DNA of 31,437 bases, from contig JAEDNR010000012.1 of the NCBI GenBank assembly GCA_016302405.1, positions 1 through 31,437 on the forward strand, in the 5' to 3' direction. Each line of letters starts with the position of its first letter. Within the stretch, counting starts at the first letter, position 1. Origin of the DNA: Oscillospiraceae bacterium. Lineage in GTDB: Bacteria; Bacillota; Clostridia; Oscillospirales; Oscillospiraceae. This document shows positions 23,556 through 30,808 of this stretch, in pieces. Under the pieces are notes generated by a model that saw nothing but the letters and a program-made list of their open reading frames with translations, was not told the origin of the DNA and did not search any database. Made by a program: the position numbers and the translations under genes.

Positions 23556-23880
23556 AAATTGGAATTTGCAGAGGTGAGCGTACGCCCCGAACAACACTGT
23601 CATTCCGAACCAGTGCGCACACTGGTGTGGGAATCTCCATCGAATTTCGGGCAGCCTATCGTCATACAGGCCGTTCTTTTGCACCGTTTTCTGGAATTCA
23701 TCCACGAGAAGTGGTGCGTCTATCCGGGGGATTGCCACGCCAGTTTGCGAACTGGCTCGCAATGACCGGGAATTCGACGGGGATTGCCACGCCAGTGTGC
23801 GCTACTTTATCGCAATGACCGGAAATTCGGTTCGCAATGACTGGGAATTCGGGGATGCAATGCCTGGGAATTCGATGGTG
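23556..23880 (-). repeat. Element B copy 2 (inverted, expanded and degraded)
   Basis: Left end AAATTGGAATTT at 23556-23567; the interior matches B1 reversed (CCAGTGCGCACACTGG, GAATCTCCATCGAAT, ATTGCCACGCCAG). On the right the expected AAATTCC end is missing. Instead there are repeated short blocks: ATTGCCACGCCAGTTTGCG, then ATTGCCACGCCAGTGTGCG, and three to four copies of GGGAATTCG-like or GGAAATTCGG-like words. The copy looks internally duplicated and its right boundary is approximate. The long gap 23472-24157 contains this, an orphan terminator and the next promoter, with no gene. Confidence 0.65.
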
Positions 23881-23982
23881 TGCGGCGCGGATGAGGTACG
23901 CGCCAACCCACGAACCAAAGAACCACACCGGGAAGAGCACGGGATTTGTGAAGAATGAAGAAACCCTCTTTCTGAAGAAACA

Positions 23983-24018
23983 GGAGATTTGTGGAAAGCT
24001 ACAAATCTCCGTTTTTTT
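23983..24018 (+). terminator. Intrinsic terminator without an obvious upstream gene
   Basis: GGAGATTTGT (23983-23992), loop GGAAAGCT, ACAAATCTCC (24001-24010), then GTTTTTTT. It is a clear terminator about 500 bases after the nearest upstream stop codon and just 9 bases before the next operator. Either it blocks read-through from the lipoprotein gene, or it ends a short untranslated RNA. Confidence 0.85.
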
Positions 24019-24026
24019 GAAAAAAG

Positions 24027-24058
24027 TACTTTACAACTTTAGCGTAGTAAAGTATAAT
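24027..24058 (+). promoter_or_regulatory. Promoter of the amino-acid ABC operon with overlapping inverted repeat
   Basis: TTTACA (24030-24035), a 17-base spacer, TATAAT (24053-24058): a good sigma-A promoter. TACTTTAC (24027-24034) and GTAAAGTA (24047-24054) form a perfect 8-base inverted repeat with a 12-base gap that covers the -35 box and enters the -10 box, so a repressor bound there would block the polymerase. The operon's last gene encodes a TrpR-like DNA-binding protein, the natural candidate. The remaining leader (24059-24157) contains a CCCGCG-tac-CGCGGG hairpin (24124-24138). Confidence 0.7.
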
Positions 24059-24157
24059 GCGGGCATAGGTGATGGGAACCGGGGAGCAACCGGGGACGAT
24101 CCCCCAAAAAAAGAAAGAACATTCCCGCGTACCGCGGGCGAAAGAGAGGAACTCATT

Positions 24158-24934
24158 ATGAAAAAGGTTATTGCTGTACTGCTGATTGCCATGCTGCTCC
24201 TTGCCGGGTGCGGCAAGAAAACGGATGCCGCTTCCGATCTGGCCTATGTCCAGGAAAAGGGAACGCTGGTGGTGGGAATTACCGACTACGCACCTATGGA
24301 CTACCGGGATGACTCCGGCGCCTGGACCGGCTTTGACGCGGAGTTTGCTCTGCTGATCGGCGAAAAGCTGGGTGTCAAGGTGGAGTTTTTTGAGCTGGCC
24401 GACTGGGACAGCAAGTTCCTGGAGCTGGACGCCAAAAACATTGACTGCATCTGGAACGGCATGACGATTACCGACGAGGTGCTGAAGAACACCGCCTGCT
24501 CCAACCCCTATGTGAAGAACGCTCAGGTGGTTGTGATGGATAAGACCAAGGCTGGGGACTATCCCGACGCGGACAGCATCAAGGGGCTGAAATTCGCGGT
24601 GGAAAAGTCCTCCGCCGGTGCCCTGGCTCTGGATGACCTGGGAATCACGGGCTATGTGGAGACCAGCGACCAGGCAGGGGCCCTCATGGAAGTGAAAGCG
24701 GGCACCGCCGACGCCTGTGTCATCGACATTACCATGGCCGATGCCATGACCGGCGCGGGCACCAGCTATGAAAACCTGGGCGGCGTGCTGGAGTTGACCA
24801 GCGAGGAATACGGCGTGGGCTTCCGCAAGGATTCCGACCTTGCCACCAAGTTTAACGAGCTGATGGCGGAAATGATGAAGGATGGCACCCTGGACGCCCT
24901 GGCTGCCAAGTACGAGCTGACCCTGGTTAAGTAA
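24158..24934 (+). CDS. Amino-acid ABC transporter substrate-binding lipoprotein
   Basis: A 258-residue lipoprotein (lipobox L15-A-G-C18) of the family-3 solute-binding proteins. GTLVVGITDYAPMDYRDDSG near residues 35-55, then WTGFDAEFALLIGEKLGVKV, IDCIWNGMTITDEVLKN and a C-terminal EEYGVGFRKDSDL are typical of polar amino-acid receptors (glutamine, cystine, histidine or arginine type). The ligand cannot be fixed. ATG 24158 has AGAGAGGA upstream; the frame open from 23837 runs through the terminator and promoter and is rejected. First gene of a four-gene operon. Confidence 0.93.
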   Translation: MKKVIAVLLIAMLLLAGCGKKTDAASDLAYVQEKGTLVVGITDYAPMDYRDDSGAWTGFDAEFALLIGEKLGVKVEFFELADWDSKFLELDAKNIDCIWNGMTITDEVLKNTACSNPYVKNAQVVVMDKTKAGDYPDADSIKGLKFAVEKSSAGALALDDLGITGYVETSDQAGALMEVKAGTADACVIDITMADAMTGAGTSYENLGGVLELTSEEYGVGFRKDSDLATKFNELMAEMMKDGTLDALAAKYELTLVK

Positions 24935-24935
24935 G

Positions 24936-25586
24936 ATGGAAATGTTTTTCCGGGTCACGCTGGAACTGCTGGGGGGCTTCGGGCAGACCCTGCGGCTGTT
25001 CGCCCTGACTCTGGTGATCTCCATTCCTCTGGGCCTTGTGGTGTGCTTCGGGTCCATGAGCCGGTTTGCCCCTGTCAGGATTCCGGTGCGGGTCTTTGTC
25101 TGGGTCATCCGGGGCACGCCCCTGATGCTCCAACTGATTCTGGTATTCTTTGGGCCGGGGCTGCTCTTTGGGCTGCCTGCCATGGACCGGTTCCAGGCGG
25201 CACTGCTGGCGTTTTCCATAAACTATGCCTGCTATTTTTCGGAGATCTACCGGGGCGGCATCGAGAGTATCCCCCAGGGCCAGTATGAGGCCGGGCAGGT
25301 GCTGGGCATGACCAAAAGCCAGATCTTCTTCCGGGTGGTGCTCCTGCAGATGGTGAAGCGGATCCTGCCCCCCATGGCGGGGGAGATCATCACCCTGGTC
25401 AAGGATACCGCCTTGGCCCGGACCATATCCGTGTATGAAATTATGTGGCGGGGTCAGGCCTTCATTAAAAGCGACGGCCTGATCTGGCCCATGTTCTACA
25501 CCGGCGCCTTCTATTTGCTGTTCAGCGGACTGCTCACGCTGCTGTTCGGCAGACTGGAAGAGAAACTGAACTATTACAGAGGGTAA
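24936..25586 (+). CDS. Amino-acid ABC transporter permease
   Basis: A 216-residue inner-membrane protein of the HisM/GlnP family with about five membrane segments. The family hallmark is in the sequence: FVWVIRGTPLMLQLILVFFG, then ACYFSEIYRGGIESIPQGQ and EAGQVLGMTKSQIFFRVVLL (the EAA loop, which contacts the ATPase). It starts one base after the receptor stop. The short upstream sequence has no strong ribosome binding site, so translational coupling is likely. Confidence 0.95.
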   Translation: MEMFFRVTLELLGGFGQTLRLFALTLVISIPLGLVVCFGSMSRFAPVRIPVRVFVWVIRGTPLMLQLILVFFGPGLLFGLPAMDRFQAALLAFSINYACYFSEIYRGGIESIPQGQYEAGQVLGMTKSQIFFRVVLLQMVKRILPPMAGEIITLVKDTALARTISVYEIMWRGQAFIKSDGLIWPMFYTGAFYLLFSGLLTLLFGRLEEKLNYYRG

Positions 25587-25589
25587 GCT

Positions 25590-26342
25590 ATGCCGAGATT
25601 GGAAGTTAGAAATCTGCAAAAGGGCTTCGGAGGCACGGAGGTGCTCCGGGGTGTGAGCTTCGCTCTGGAAAGCGGCCAGGTGCTGGCCATCATCGGTTCC
25701 TCCGGCAGCGGCAAGACCACGCTGCTGCGGTGTCTGAACTTTCTGGAAACCCCGGATGCCGGACAGATTCTCCTGGACGGGGAGGAGCTTCTGCGGACGG
25801 ACGAGAACCAGCTTCGGAAAAACCGTCTGCGGTTCGGGCTGGTGTTCCAGAACTTTAACCTGTTCCCCCAGTATACCGCTTTGGAAAACGTCTCCCTGGC
25901 TCCGGGGCTTCTGAAGCTGGGGACCAGGGAGGAGATTGACCGCCGCTCCCGGGAGCTGCTTTCCCAGGTGGGCCTGGCGGATAAATGCGGGGCCTATCCT
26001 TACCAGCTCTCCGGCGGCCAGCAGCAGCGCACCGCCATTGCCAGGGCCCTGGCCCTCCGGCCGGAGGTGCTGTGCTTCGACGAGCCCACCAGCGCTCTGG
26101 ACCCGGAGCTCACCGGGGAGGTGCTGCGGGTCATCCGGGGCCTCAAGGACGGAAACCGCACCATGATCGTGGTCACACATGAAATGGCATTTGCAAAACA
26201 GGTGGCAGATGTGGTAATCTATATGGCAGATGGGGTGATTGCCGAAATGGGCACCCCGGAGGAGGTCTTCGACCATCCGAAATCCGACAAGGCCAGGGCG
26301 TTTTTACGCTCGGCCGGTCAATTTGGGGAGGCTATGCCATGA
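25590..26342 (+). CDS. Amino-acid ABC transporter ATP-binding protein
   Basis: A 250-residue ATPase of the GlnQ/HisP group. Walker A GSSGSGKTT at 36-44, Q-loop VFQNFNLFPQYTALENV, signature LSGGQQQR from 140, Walker B and D-loop CFDEPTSALDPE (about 163-174), switch His in VVTHEMAFAKQVAD. All motifs intact. The C terminus ends after VFDHPKSDKARAFLRS, as usual. It starts three bases after the permease and overlaps the regulator gene by ATGA. Confidence 0.96.
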   Translation: MPRLEVRNLQKGFGGTEVLRGVSFALESGQVLAIIGSSGSGKTTLLRCLNFLETPDAGQILLDGEELLRTDENQLRKNRLRFGLVFQNFNLFPQYTALENVSLAPGLLKLGTREEIDRRSRELLSQVGLADKCGAYPYQLSGGQQQRTAIARALALRPEVLCFDEPTSALDPELTGEVLRVIRGLKDGNRTMIVVTHEMAFAKQVADVVIYMADGVIAEMGTPEEVFDHPKSDKARAFLRSAGQFGEAMP

Positions 26343-26620
26343 CGAGCCAGGAAAAAATCCGTGACCTGTATCAGATTCTTGTGAATGTGCAGTCGGTGGA
26401 GGACTGCGAAGCGCTGCTGGATGACCTGTGCACCAAAAAGGAAGTGGAAAAAATGGCCGAGCGGATCTACGCCGCCCGGCTTCTGCTTCAGGGAAAGACC
26501 TATACGCAGGTCATCGGGGATGCCGATATATCCTCCGCCACCCTCAGCCGTGTCTCCCGGTGCGTCCAGTACGGCACCGGCTATGTCAAGGCCCTGGGGG
26601 AGGATGGGATGAAAGCATAA
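26339..26620 (+). CDS. TrpR/YerC-family DNA-binding protein
   Basis: A 93-residue helical protein of the YerC/YecD branch of the Trp repressor superfamily: LYQILVNVQSVEDCEALLDD, CTKKEVEKMAERIYAARLLL, then the helix-turn-helix YTQVIGDADISSATLSRVSR and a C-terminal Y-G-T-G-Y tail. Its start overlaps the ATPase stop (ATGA), so it is the fourth gene of the transporter operon. In YerC-type proteins the ligand and targets are mostly undefined. An autoregulatory role at the inverted repeat 24027-24054 is inferred. Confidence 0.9.
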   Translation: MTSQEKIRDLYQILVNVQSVEDCEALLDDLCTKKEVEKMAERIYAARLLLQGKTYTQVIGDADISSATLSRVSRCVQYGTGYVKALGEDGMKA

Positions 26621-26629
26621 CCCGGCGGC

Positions 26630-26836
26630 AAATTGGGAATTAATCCGCTTCGCTTAAGTTGAAAGTTGAAAATTGAAAGTTGAAAGTTATGGTGTCGTTT
26701 TGCGACGATTTTAAAACATGAAAAAATGGAACACTCCACATTTATCTTGGAAATGCGGATTTTTCATTCCTATTTTAAAATGTCCCGTAGGGACTCCTTA
26801 ACTTTCCACTTTCAACTTTCAACTAAATTCCAATTT
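26630..26836. repeat. Element E (207 bp) with the A/B ends and a third interior
   Basis: Ends AAATTGGGAATT (26630-26641) and AAATTCCAATTT (26825-26836). Inside, a tandem AAGTTGAAAGTTGAAAATTG on the left faces CTTTCAACTTTCAACT on the right, making a long stem. The middle holds TTTAAAACATGAAAAATGG and the ATGTCCCGTAGGGA hairpin also found in element C. It lies directly after the YerC-like gene and may help end that transcript. Confidence 0.7.
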
Positions 26837-26865
26837 AACGTACCGCTGCGAAGCCAAGAAATGAA

Positions 26866-26912
26866 TAAAAAGGCAGTCAGCATTGGAAAGTTTTCCCGAT
26901 GCTGACTGCTTT
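26866..26912. terminator. Hairpin terminator between converging genes
   Basis: GCAGTCAGCAT (26873-26883) pairs with ATGCTGACTGC (26899-26909), with AAAAA before and TTTTTT after, so it can act in both directions. It ends the minus-strand deacetylase (stop at 26914) and could also stop the ABC operon. Confidence 0.85.
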
Positions 26913-26913
26913 T

Positions 26914-27708
26914 TTATTGGCTGACCCCATTGCTTCCCGGGAACAGGTCGTCCAGGGTCCCGAAGGTGTACCCCGCTTCCTCCCAGCGGGTCAAAAGCGT
27001 ATCCAGGATTTTCGCGTTGGTCTGGGAGGTGGAGTGCAGCAGCACCACGGCGCCGTTGTGGGTGCGCTTCAGAAGCTTCGCCAGGGACGCGTCCGGGTCC
27101 GGCTGGTCGTCGTTTTTCCAGTCCACATAGGCAAGGCTCCAGAATACGGTTTTGTAGCCCAGCTCCTTTGCCATTTCCAGATTCTTCTCGCTGTAGATCC
27201 CCTGGGGCGGACGGTAGAATTTGGGAAGTTCCTGCCCGGTGGTTTCCCAGAACAGGGCTTCCAGATCGGTAAGCTCCTTGGCAAAGGCCTGCGGCTCTTG
27301 GATCCGGCTCATATCGTAGTGGTGCATGGTGTGGTTTCCCACGGTGTGTCCTTCCTGGACCATCCGGCGGACCAGGTCCCCGTTCCGCTCTATATAGTTG
27401 CCCACCAGAAAGAACGCGGCTTTTGCATTGTGCTTTTGCAGGGTGTCCAGAATTCTCCCGGTGCAGCCGTTTTCGTACCCCGCGTCAAAGGTCAGGTACA
27501 GTACCTTTTGTGTGGTGTCGCCCAGGTAGGCGGCGTTGTACCGGCGCAGCTGATCCTGCCCCGCGTTTCCCACCGGGGGCGCACCCTCCTGCCGGAAGCT
27601 CAGGCCCCAGGAGCCGGTTTCCAGGCTGCTTCCCAAAAAGATCCACAAAGCCGTACCGGCAGCCAGTGTAAGAGCCAGCAGAAGAATCCCCAAATCCCGT
27701 CTGCGCAA
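26914..27708 (-). CDS. Membrane-anchored polysaccharide deacetylase (PdaA-like)
   Basis: A 264-residue protein of the NodB/CE4 family. Membrane segment about 7-24, then the deacetylase domain with TFDAGYENG (D74 in the first motif; the usual DD is DA, as I recall in PdaA-type enzymes), N-H-T-M-H-H with H125 and H129, FYRPPQG, and the terminal VVLLHSTSQTNAKIL motif. The family removes acetyl groups from peptidoglycan or related glycans; PdaA itself makes muramic delta-lactam in spore cortex, suggesting but not proving a sporulation role. I prefer a TTG start at 27708 because AAGGGAGGG lies just before it; ATG 27732 is the alternative and has no clear site. Confidence 0.88.
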   Translation of the reverse strand: MRRRDLGILLLALTLAAGTALWIFLGSSLETGSWGLSFRQEGAPPVGNAGQDQLRRYNAAYLGDTTQKVLYLTFDAGYENGCTGRILDTLQKHNAKAAFFLVGNYIERNGDLVRRMVQEGHTVGNHTMHHYDMSRIQEPQAFAKELTDLEALFWETTGQELPKFYRPPQGIYSEKNLEMAKELGYKTVFWSLAYVDWKNDDQPDPDASLAKLLKRTHNGAVVLLHSTSQTNAKILDTLLTRWEEAGYTFGTLDDLFPGSNGVSQ

Positions 27709-27772
27709 TTCGCATCCCTCCCTTTGGGACATCCTATGCCCCCCGGGGTAGGATTATTCCCGGCGGAGCGGA

Positions 27773-28004
27773 AAATTGGAATTTGACGGATCGTTAGAAC
27801 GAGTCATTCCGAGCCAGTGCGCACACTGGCGTGGGAATCTCCATCGAATTCCAGGTTGCCTATCGTCATACAGACTGTCCTTTTTGCACCATTTCCCGGA
27901 ATTTATCCACGAGAAATTGTACTTCCAGGAGATTGCCACACCAGTGACGTCGGTCACTGGTTCGCAATGACCGGGAATTCGATGGCCCGACAAATTCCCA
28001 ATTT
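27773..28004 (-). repeat. Element B copy 3 (232 bp, inverted)
   Basis: Ends AAATTGGAATTT (27773-27784) and AAATTCCCAATTT (27992-28004). The interior is B1 reversed: GAGTCATTCCGAGCCAG, CACTGGCGTGGGAATCTCC, TATCGTCATACAGAC, ending GATTGCCACACCAGTGACG and GTTCGCAATGACC. The right-hand hairpin has a changed loop (GACGTCGGTCACTGG) that keeps pairing. It fills most of the gap 27709-28126, whose end carries the next promoter. Confidence 0.82.
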
Positions 28005-28083
28005 ATCTTCCTGTTGAATCGGAACTGACTTTACCGGTTCCTCACAAAAAATTTTTCATTTAGGCCTAGTCATCCATGGAAAA

Positions 28084-28095
28084 ATGATGTAGAAT
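28084..28095 (+). promoter_or_regulatory. Possible extended -10 promoter of the phospholipase-like gene
   Basis: ATGATGTAGAAT contains TAGAAT (28090-28095) preceded by TG pairs, about 30 bases before the start codon. No good -35 box is visible. The flank GGAAAAATGATG resembles the promoter-region sequence at 20352, but the second half of the direct repeat is absent. Confidence 0.35.
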
Positions 28096-28126
28096 AGCAG
28101 CAGATTCCTTTTACGAGGTGAAGCGC

Positions 28127-28903
28127 ATGCCCGCAGCATATGCCCATTACCGGTTCGGCACCCAGGCCCTGGAGCTTCTGGACCCTGCCCTCCGGCAGCA
28201 GATTTCCCGTTTCCGCCAGGTTTATGATATGGGTGTCCAGGGGCCGGACTTTTTCTTTTACTATAATCCCCTTTTCCATACCGCCGCTGGGTCCCTGGGC
28301 CATAAATTCCACATGCAGAGCGGCGAAACGTTTTTTAGCGCTGCCGTGAGGCGGCTGCGGCTGAACCCCTCCGAGGTGGGAACGGTGTACCTGTACGGTG
28401 TCCTGGCCCATTACTGCCTGGATTCTGTAGTCCACCCCTTTATTCACGAAACGGAAGCGGCGGGGGAAGTGAGCCATGTGGCCATGGAGTCGGAATTTGA
28501 GCGGTTCCTGCTGACCAAGGACCGAAAGATCCCTGCCCATGCCCAGGACCTGAGCCGTTTTACAAAGCTCAGCCGGGGCGAGTGCGTCACCGTTGCCGAC
28601 CTTTACCCCGGCGCTACCCCCCGGGCGGTTCTCCAGGGCGTTCGGAATATGGAGCGGATCTTAAAGCTCTTTGCCTCCCGGAAACGGAAAGTTGTGGAGA
28701 CCGTCGTGGGCTTGGCCGGAAAGAGAGCCCGGGAGCAGCTCATTCCCCGCACCCCGGCCCCCGGCAGTGAGGAGCGGAACGAAGCGCTTCTTTTGCTGTA
28801 CGACAATGCGCTGGAACGCTACCCCATCCTGGCCGCCCAGCTTACGGCGCTGCGGACTGGGGGCACGGATCTGGGTCCGGAATTTGAGCCTGCGTTTGGC
28901 TGA
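28127..28903 (+). CDS. Zinc-dependent phospholipase C-like protein
   Basis: A 258-residue protein of the zinc-dependent phospholipase C/S1-P1-like family (PF00882 type), as seen in many clostridial chromosomes. MPAAYAHYRFG at the start, VYDMGVQGPDFFFYYNPLF, LGHKFHMQSGETFF, and LYGVLAHYCLDSVVHPFIHE supply the His/Asp zinc ligands; a second basic and helical half follows. No signal peptide is visible, so it is probably cytoplasmic, unlike secreted toxins of the fold, and should not be read as a virulence factor. ATG 28127 has GAGGTG upstream and is preferred over GTG 28118, which is part of that site. Cellular role unknown. Confidence 0.82.
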   Translation: MPAAYAHYRFGTQALELLDPALRQQISRFRQVYDMGVQGPDFFFYYNPLFHTAAGSLGHKFHMQSGETFFSAAVRRLRLNPSEVGTVYLYGVLAHYCLDSVVHPFIHETEAAGEVSHVAMESEFERFLLTKDRKIPAHAQDLSRFTKLSRGECVTVADLYPGATPRAVLQGVRNMERILKLFASRKRKVVETVVGLAGKRAREQLIPRTPAPGSEERNEALLLLYDNALERYPILAAQLTALRTGGTDLGPEFEPAFG

Positions 28904-28989
28904 CCCGAAGCTCTGAGGAAAGTGAAACCGCCTGCAAAGAGCCTTCACCGGTTTCTGACCGGCTATTCCATATACGGAGGAAGAAAGAT

Positions 28990-30288
28990 ATGAAAGAGAA
29001 AATCCGGCTGACATCGCTGGAGCGGTATTGGGTGTTCTATGACATCGGCAATTCCGCGTTCATTCTCCTGGCTGCGACTCTGATCCCCATCTTCTTTAAT
29101 TCGCTGGCCAACGGTTCCGGACTCAATGAGTCTCAGTACCTTGCCTACTGGGGCTATGCCGGCAGCGTGGCAACGCTTCTGGTGGCGCTGATCGGCCCTA
29201 TCTGCGGCACCCTTGCTGACCACAAGGGATTTAAGAAGCCGATTTTCATGATCTGTATGTTCATGGGCGCCCTGGGCTGCGCGGCCCTGGGCATGGCCTG
29301 GTCCTGGCTTTCCTTCCTGGCGTTTTTCGTCATTGCCAAGGTGGGCTTTTCTTCCAGCCTGGTGTTCTATGACGCCATGCTTCCCGAGGTCACCACCGAT
29401 GAGCGGATGGATACCGTATCCTCCTGCGGATATGCTTTTGGTTACATAGGCTCCGTCATCCCCTTTGTGGTGTGTCTGGTGCTGGTGCTGGGCTCCGGCC
29501 TTATCGGCCTGAGCCAGGGCACCGCCATGGTGATCGCTTTCCTGCTTACCGCGGTGTGGTGGATCGTCTGCACCCTGCCCCTGCTGCGCAGCTACCGGCA
29601 GAGCGCCTATGTGGAGCAGGGAAGGCACCCCTTTGCGGATACCTTCCGGCAGTTGGGCAGGACCATCCGGGATGCCAAAAAGGAAAAGCACATCTTCCTG
29701 TACCTGCTGGCGTTCTTCTTCTTCATTGACGGCGTGTACACCATCATCGATATGGCAACCGCCTACGGTACGGCCCTGGGGCTGGATTCCACGGGGCTGC
29801 TCCTTGCGCTGCTGCTGACCCAGATCGTGGCGTTCCCCTGCTCCATCCTGTTTGGACGCCTGTCCAGGCAGTACGATACCGCCCTGCTGATTAAGGTGTG
29901 CATCGCGTGCTACACCGGCATCACCATGTTTGCGGTGTTCCTGCAGTCGCTGTGGCAGTTCTGGATGCTGGCAGTGCTGGTGGGTATGTTCCAGGGCGGC
30001 ATCCAAGCCCTCAGCCGGTCCTACCTCGGCAAGATCATCCCCCCGGAGCGCAGCGGAGAATACTTCGGCCTGATGGACATCTGCGGCAAGGGCGCGTCCT
30101 TCCTGGGCACCACCATGGTGGCGGTCATCAGCCAGGCTACGGCGGGGCTTACCGTGCATTTCCTGGGCGCGGAGCTGGAAAACGAAAGCCTGGCGGTGGG
30201 CACCCTGGTGATCCTCTTTGCCATCGGCTTTGTGCTGTTCTGCAAGGCCGATAAGCTCAACAAGGCCCGTCAGGCAGCGAAGCAGTAA
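28990..30288 (+). CDS. MFS transporter, UMF1/Atg22-like family
   Basis: A 432-residue membrane protein with about 12 predicted segments. The start RYWVFYDIGNSAFILLAATL is the UMF1-family hallmark (W-x-x-YD-x-x-NSAF). Loop 2-3 reads GPICGTLADHKGFKKP, the MFS motif A equivalent. Later come FFFFIDGVYTIIDMATAYG and GGIQALSRSYLGKIIPPERS, the latter typical of Atg22-like exporters. Substrates are unknown, amino-acid export being a guess from the yeast relative. ATG 28990 is preceded by CGGAGGAAG. It follows the phospholipase-like gene by 86 bases and may be cotranscribed. Confidence 0.9.
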   Translation: MKEKIRLTSLERYWVFYDIGNSAFILLAATLIPIFFNSLANGSGLNESQYLAYWGYAGSVATLLVALIGPICGTLADHKGFKKPIFMICMFMGALGCAALGMAWSWLSFLAFFVIAKVGFSSSLVFYDAMLPEVTTDERMDTVSSCGYAFGYIGSVIPFVVCLVLVLGSGLIGLSQGTAMVIAFLLTAVWWIVCTLPLLRSYRQSAYVEQGRHPFADTFRQLGRTIRDAKKEKHIFLYLLAFFFFIDGVYTIIDMATAYGTALGLDSTGLLLALLLTQIVAFPCSILFGRLSRQYDTALLIKVCIACYTGITMFAVFLQSLWQFWMLAVLVGMFQGGIQALSRSYLGKIIPPERSGEYFGLMDICGKGASFLGTTMVAVISQATAGLTVHFLGAELENESLAVGTLVILFAIGFVLFCKADKLNKARQAAKQ

Positions 30289-30314
30289 GGAAATTCTAAC
30301 TTTTGCGGCACGAC

Positions 30315-30546
30315 AAATTGGGAATTTGTCGGACTATCGAATTCCTGGTCATTGCGAGCCAGTGCGCACACTGGCGTGGCAATCCCCCGGATAGAAGTGC
30401 CACTTCTCTTGGATGAATTCCAGAAAACGGTGCAAAAGAACGGTCTGTATGACGATAGACAGCCCGAAATTTGATGGAGATTCCCACACCAGTGTGCGCA
30501 CTGGTTCGGAATGACACGTTCTAACGGCCCGTCAAATTCCAAATTT
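30315..30546 (+). repeat. Element B copy 4 (232 bp)
   Basis: Ends AAATTGGGAATTT (30315-30327) and AAATTCCAAATTT (30534-30546), each with a one-base insertion relative to B1 at different places in the two ends. The interior matches B1 in the same orientation (CATTGCGAGCCAGTGCGCAC, GGCAATCCCCCGGATAGAAG, TGGAGATTCCCACACCAGTG). Confidence 0.85.
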
Positions 30547-30633
30547 ACTGTACCAAAAACGATACCGAGCGGGTCAGGCAGGGAACGAAAACAGACCACG
30601 TTCGTCACGACTTGTCAGCGGCGACTCACCGCC

Positions 30634-30645
30634 AAATTCCAATTT
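30634..30645. repeat. Solo AAATTCCAATTT end
   Basis: A single perfect copy of the right-end sequence 88 bases after element B4, followed by GCGGCGCTGCGGCG like the outer flanks of other copies. The stretch 30547-30633 between them has no recognised repeat. It may be the original right end of an older element into which B4 was inserted, or a relic. Confidence 0.5.
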
Positions 30646-30697
30646 GCGGCGCTGCGGCGTTGGCGGGACAGGTATTTCCGGTAATATCAAGAAAACC

Positions 30698-30728
30698 GCG
30701 GCAGGCGCATACGGCCTGCCGCAGTTTT
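30698..30728 (+). terminator. Intrinsic terminator upstream of aspS
   Basis: GCGGCAGGC (30698-30706), loop GCATACG, GCCTGCCGC (30714-30722), then AGTTTTTT. It stands 400 bases after the transporter stop, beyond repeat B4, and separates that unit from aspS. It lacks the conserved boxes of a T-box, so I treat it as a plain terminator. Confidence 0.85.
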
Positions 30729-30741
30729 TTGCGGTTTCGCA

Positions 30742-30770
30742 TTGACTTTTTAGCCTGTTTGTGAGAAAAT
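30742..30770 (+). promoter_or_regulatory. Promoter of aspS
   Basis: TTGACT (30742-30747), 17-base spacer, GAAAAT (30765-30770). The -35 is strong and the -10 weak. The start codon follows 38 bases later with AAGAGAGG between. Confidence 0.55.
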
Positions 30771-30808
30771 ACTCGTTAGAAATTTAGATAACAAGAGAGG
30801 CTTTTGCT

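Noticed and set aside
23376..23762. 128-codon minus-strand frame, and similar frames at 14417-14818, 27776-27970 and 30270-30608
   Set aside because: They translate element B interiors, giving the same peptide pieces several times; no RBS and not constrained as protein.
28127..28903. Secreted phospholipase C toxin
   Set aside because: No signal peptide and no membrane-targeting C2/PLAT domain; family members of this type are common in harmless clostridia.
14446..30546. CRISPR array
   Set aside because: Repeats are long, widely spaced, in both orientations and lie in separate gene gaps; no short direct repeats with regular spacers and no cas genes.
30547..30808. T-box or other amino-acid riboswitch before aspS
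   Set aside because: I see no T-box sequence or antiterminator pairing; only a simple terminator, then a new promoter and a short leader.
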